Source of the DNA: CAZZDK01 sp964652235
GTDB lineage: Bacteria; Pseudomonadota; Alphaproteobacteria; UBA9219
DNA length: 64,000 nt
Direction: 5' to 3'
Assembly (NCBI GenBank): GCA_964652235.1
Contig: CAZZDK010000001.1
Coordinates: forward strand, 1-64,000
Part shown: piece by piece, positions 61,286 through 64,000 of the stretch
How positions within the stretch are numbered: the first letter of the stretch is position 1
How the letters are laid out: each line of letters starts with the position of its first letter
Position numbers and translations under genes: made by a program
The notes under the pieces: generated by a model
Database searches by the model: none
What the model was told of the DNA's origin: nothing
Seen by the model: only the letters and a program-made list of their open reading frames with translations

Positions 61286-62671
61286 ATGCTTTCTCCTATG
61301 TCCAAGTCCTCCCACCATTTCGTTTGTCAGAATTGCGGCGCGTCGTTTCCCAAATGGAGCGGAAAGTGCGAGGCCTGCGGCGCGTGGAACAGCCTTCTGG
61401 ACGAACCCGTCGCCGAAGGCCCGCCCAAGGGCCTGCATGAAGGCGCGGCCAAGGGCAAAAAGGGTCGCCGGATCGAGTTTGTGCCGCTCAAGGGCGAAAA
61501 GCGCCGCCTGCCCCGCCATCTTTCCGGCATCGGCGAGTTCGACCGCGTGACGGGCGGCGGGCTGGTGCCGGGATCGGCGACGCTCGTGGGCGGCGATCCG
61601 GGGATCGGCAAATCGACGCTCCTCCTTCAAGTCGTGTGCAAACTGGCGGGCGCGGCCCGCGTCGCCTACATCTCCGGCGAAGAGGCCATCGACCAGGTGC
61701 GGCTGCGGGCCGACCGCCTCGGCGTTTCGGACGTGGCGTGCGAGCTGGCCAGCGCGACATCGGTGCGCGACATCGTGGCCTCGCTCGATCACGCGGACGC
61801 GCCCGACGTTCTTATCATCGATTCCGTCCAAACTATGTACGTCGATACGGTGGACAGCGCGCCGGGAACCGTCGCGCAGGTCCGCACTTCCGCGCAGGAA
61901 TTGATCCGCCTGGCCAAAAAACGCGGCGTCGCCGTGATCCTCGTCGGCCATGTGACGAAAGAAGGCCTGATCGCCGGGCCGCGCGTTTTGGAGCACATGG
62001 TCGATACGGTCTTGTATCTGGAAGGCGAGCGCGGGCACCAATTCCGCATTCTTCGCGCCGTCAAGAACCGCTTCGGGCCGACGGACGAGATCGGCGTTTT
62101 CGAAATGCAGGACAGCGGCCTGACTGAAGTTCACAATCCTTCCGCCCTCTTTCTGGCCGATCGGCACGGGGAAACGTCGGGCGCGTGCGTCTTTGCGGGC
62201 CTTGAGGGAACGCGGCCCGTTTTGGTGGAGGTTCAGGCGCTCGTCGCTCCGGCCTCCTACGGCACGCCCCGCCGCGCGGTCATTGGCTGGGACAGCGGCA
62301 GGCTCGCCATGGTTCTGGCCGTTTTAGAGGCGCGGTGCGGCGTCATGTTCGGAAACAACGACGTCTATCTGAACGTCGCCGGCGGCTTCAGGATCAGCGA
62401 ACCCGCCGCCGATCTGGCCGTGGCCGCCGCGCTCGTCTCCGCTTTGTCGGGCGTGCCCGTTCCGGCCGAGGCGGTCGTGTTCGGCGAGATCGGCCTGTCC
62501 GGCGAGGTCCGCCGCGTCGCCCAGCCGGAAATAAGGCTTAAAGAGGCCTCCAAACTCGGCTTCACCCGCGCCCTTATGCCCAAAACGGATCCCAAGACGA
62601 AGCCGAGCATCGGAATCGCCCGATCAGAAATCAAGATGTTACGGGATATTCTGCCCCTTCTGAGCGGGTAA
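61286..62671 (+). CDS. radA: DNA repair protein RadA
   Basis: 461 aa. N-terminal zinc finger 'CQNCGASFPKWSGKCEACGA', RecA-like core with Walker A 'VGGDPGIGKSTLLLQVV' and 'DVLIIDSVQTMYVD', the RadA-specific KNRFG in 'RAVKNRFGPTDEIGVFEM', and a C-terminal Lon-like domain ('GEIGLSGEVRRVAQPEIRLK'). A branch-migration helicase. GAGGAGG precedes the ATG by 7 nt. Confidence 0.98.
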   Translation: MLSPMSKSSHHFVCQNCGASFPKWSGKCEACGAWNSLLDEPVAEGPPKGLHEGAAKGKKGRRIEFVPLKGEKRRLPRHLSGIGEFDRVTGGGLVPGSATLVGGDPGIGKSTLLLQVVCKLAGAARVAYISGEEAIDQVRLRADRLGVSDVACELASATSVRDIVASLDHADAPDVLIIDSVQTMYVDTVDSAPGTVAQVRTSAQELIRLAKKRGVAVILVGHVTKEGLIAGPRVLEHMVDTVLYLEGERGHQFRILRAVKNRFGPTDEIGVFEMQDSGLTEVHNPSALFLADRHGETSGACVFAGLEGTRPVLVEVQALVAPASYGTPRRAVIGWDSGRLAMVLAVLEARCGVMFGNNDVYLNVAGGFRISEPAADLAVAAALVSALSGVPVPAEAVVFGEIGLSGEVRRVAQPEIRLKEASKLGFTRALMPKTDPKTKPSIGIARSEIKMLRDILPLLSG

Positions 62672-62735
62672 AAAACTTATCGTAAACAAAATACTAATAT
62701 TTTAGGCTTAGAATCGAGAATGGGTGTTTTTGTGC

Positions 62736-62755
62736 GGCGCGGCAAAAGCCGCGCC
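62736..62755 (+). other. Perfect GC-rich hairpin between radA and the last gene
   Basis: GGCGCGGC-AAAA-GCCGCGCC, 31 bp upstream of the next ATG. No T-run follows, so it is more likely a leader structure than a terminator, though a role in ending radA transcripts is possible. Confidence 0.5.
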
Positions 62756-62785
62756 TGTCGGTCTTGTTCGTTAAAGGCGGTCTTT

Positions 62786-63958
62786 ATGGCGAATTCTTCC
62801 TACTCGGCCTCTCTTTACGATTCCGCCACGCTCGGCGTCTATGCGAGGAGCAGCTCGCTGATCTATCAGCGCGACGTGATCAACGTCCTCAACGCTTCGC
62901 TGCAGGACGCCTCGAACATCGGAACGCTCAAGACGAACGAAACGCAGCTCGACGTGACGGGCCAGCTTTCCAAGGCCAATTCGGACCACTACTACAAGTT
63001 CACGCTAGATGGCGATAGCTTGAAGGTCAATTTCAAGAACAACACCAATTCTTCGGCTCTGCGCGTCCAGATCATGGACGCCGACGGCAAGGTCGTGGCC
63101 GACAGCTCTTCGAGGGCTTCTTCGGCTCTCCAGGCGGCTTACGCCTCCGCTTCCTCCAGCAAAGGTTTGAATCTGGAGAGCGGGGACTATTACGTCAAGG
63201 TGACGTTCGACGCGACTTCCCTGCGCTCAATCGACCAGACTTATTCGCTGGGCCTCTATTCGGGCGATAGGTTCGGCGTCAGCTATCAAACGACCGGCAA
63301 ATCGCAGACCAAGCCGTCCCAAACGGTCACGTACGACAATACGATGACCTATTCGCTCATCGACGCCCTGGAATATTCGACCAAGGCGACGCACCTGGCG
63401 AACGAGACTTCGTCTTCGGCCATCAATGTCGGCTGGATTTTCAAGGACAAGTCGGCCCTATCCGTCAAGGGACAGATGACGTCCGTGTGCGACGAGCAAT
63501 ATTATTCCTTCACGCTGCAACAGGGAGAAGACCTCAAGTTCGCCTTCAACAACAAGACGGGCACGTCGGAGCTTCGAGTCCAGCTTTACGATTCCACCGG
63601 GTCGAAACTCTTGGCCGACAGCCACGGAACCGAAAAACAGAGAAAGGCCTACGCCTCGCTCGTTTCCTCGGACGGCCTGGCCGCCAAAGCGGGCAACTAT
63701 GTCGTTAAGGTCTCTTACGCCTCCGGCGCGGCCAAAAAGGACCAAACCTACAGCCTCAACATCTATTCCGGCACCGTTTACGACGCCCTGTACGAAACCG
63801 TAACGACGACCGAAACGGCGGCCACGGCCATTTTGGCCGGCCACCTGACGGATTCGACCGACCCTCGGACCGTTTCGGCCACCTACCTCGCCTCCGCCCT
63901 GGGCGAAGACCTGGACGACGTTTTTTCCGTCCTGAACAGCTATACGGGCTATATCTGA
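62786..63958 (+). CDS. Protein with two PPC-like beta domains
   Basis: 390 aa. Two similar domains: about 50-165 ('LDVTGQLSKANSDHYYKFTL', 'SALRVQIMDADGKVVADSSS', 'LESGDYYVKVTF', 'DQTYSLGLYSG') and 235-345 ('LSVKGQMTSVCDEQYYSFTL', 'SELRVQLYDSTGSKLLADSH', 'AKAGNYVVKVSY', 'DQTYSLNIYSG'). Each follows the pre-peptidase C-terminal (PPC) layout. No signal peptide is evident in 'MANSSYSASLYDSATLGVYA', so export, if any, must use a C-terminal signal. AAAGGCGG sits before this ATG; an earlier ATG at 62720 would include the hairpin. The end is 42 bp from the window edge. Confidence 0.7.
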   Translation: MANSSYSASLYDSATLGVYARSSSLIYQRDVINVLNASLQDASNIGTLKTNETQLDVTGQLSKANSDHYYKFTLDGDSLKVNFKNNTNSSALRVQIMDADGKVVADSSSRASSALQAAYASASSSKGLNLESGDYYVKVTFDATSLRSIDQTYSLGLYSGDRFGVSYQTTGKSQTKPSQTVTYDNTMTYSLIDALEYSTKATHLANETSSSAINVGWIFKDKSALSVKGQMTSVCDEQYYSFTLQQGEDLKFAFNNKTGTSELRVQLYDSTGSKLLADSHGTEKQRKAYASLVSSDGLAAKAGNYVVKVSYASGAAKKDQTYSLNIYSGTVYDALYETVTTTETAATAILAGHLTDSTDPRTVSATYLASALGEDLDDVFSVLNSYTGYI

Positions 63959-64000
63959 AAAGGCCTCGAATCGGGGGTTACCTAGGCAAAAAACTGTGCT

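Overview
The window reads as a chromosomal segment of a flagellated, Gram-negative alphaproteobacterium, probably from a metagenome or draft assembly: three N runs interrupt it, and two of them fall inside otherwise intact genes. The assignment rests on gene order: fliF-fliG-fliH-fliN-flbD-flhA with a FlbD-type regulator, secG-pyrG-eno-ftsB-pdhABC-lpd-lipA with a lipoyl domain fused to the E1-beta subunit, ftsZ-lpxC, and tmk-holB-metG-tatD. I cannot name the order or genus from sequence alone. Pyruvate formate-lyase with its activase points to a facultative or anaerobic lifestyle alongside the pyruvate dehydrogenase complex.

Layout. 1-5707 (minus): flagellar MS-ring, switch and regulator genes. 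5996-9213: two adjacent, related genes of unknown function built from a repeated helical module; the first carries a perfect 33-bp inverted repeat inside its reading frame. 9267-20931: ROK kinase, secG, pyrG, eno, ftsB, then the pyruvate dehydrogenase operon with a GNAT gene between E2 and E3, and lipA. 21023-23191: a secreted protein of unknown function with a His/Cys pattern resembling caspase-fold peptidases. 23199-31550: LonN-like and CnoX-like proteins, tRNA-Gly(GCC), a phosphatase, STAS protein, ftsZ, lpxC, an unknown gene, and carD with a readable promoter and terminator. 31687-37843: degenerate metallophosphoesterase, small secreted protein, two related helical-repeat proteins, orphan cpaF. 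37928-44540: tyrS, anmK, then pfl-pflA with a duplicated pflA end flanking an inserted secreted-protein gene. 44939-58420: diguanylate cyclase, mazG, MBL-tatD-metG-holB, an inserted unknown gene, then a tight minus-strand run fumC-RHH-ydcF-mltB-rlpA-dacA-tmk. 58535-63958: a nuclease-like secreted protein, a Trm112-like protein, a HEPN-like protein, a membrane protein with an early stop codon, radA and a two-repeat PPC-like protein.

Connections. E1, E2, E3 and lipoyl synthase form one pyruvate-oxidation unit, but E2 has no lipoyl domain, so the lipoyl group must come from E1-beta or from elsewhere in the genome. Similar TGC-N3-GCA palindromes lie upstream of both pdhA and pfl, the two competing routes from pyruvate to acetyl-CoA. 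DacA, RlpA, MltB, AnmK, LpxC, FtsZ and FtsB cover envelope and division functions.

Accessory layer. Five copies of a GCAATCCAG palindromic repeat and two copies of a GC-rich palindrome occupy intergenic spaces, one of the latter running into the pflA start. Several related genes of unknown function (5996, 8311, 33301, 34890, 51273) interrupt conserved gene orders and look like a lineage-specific set.
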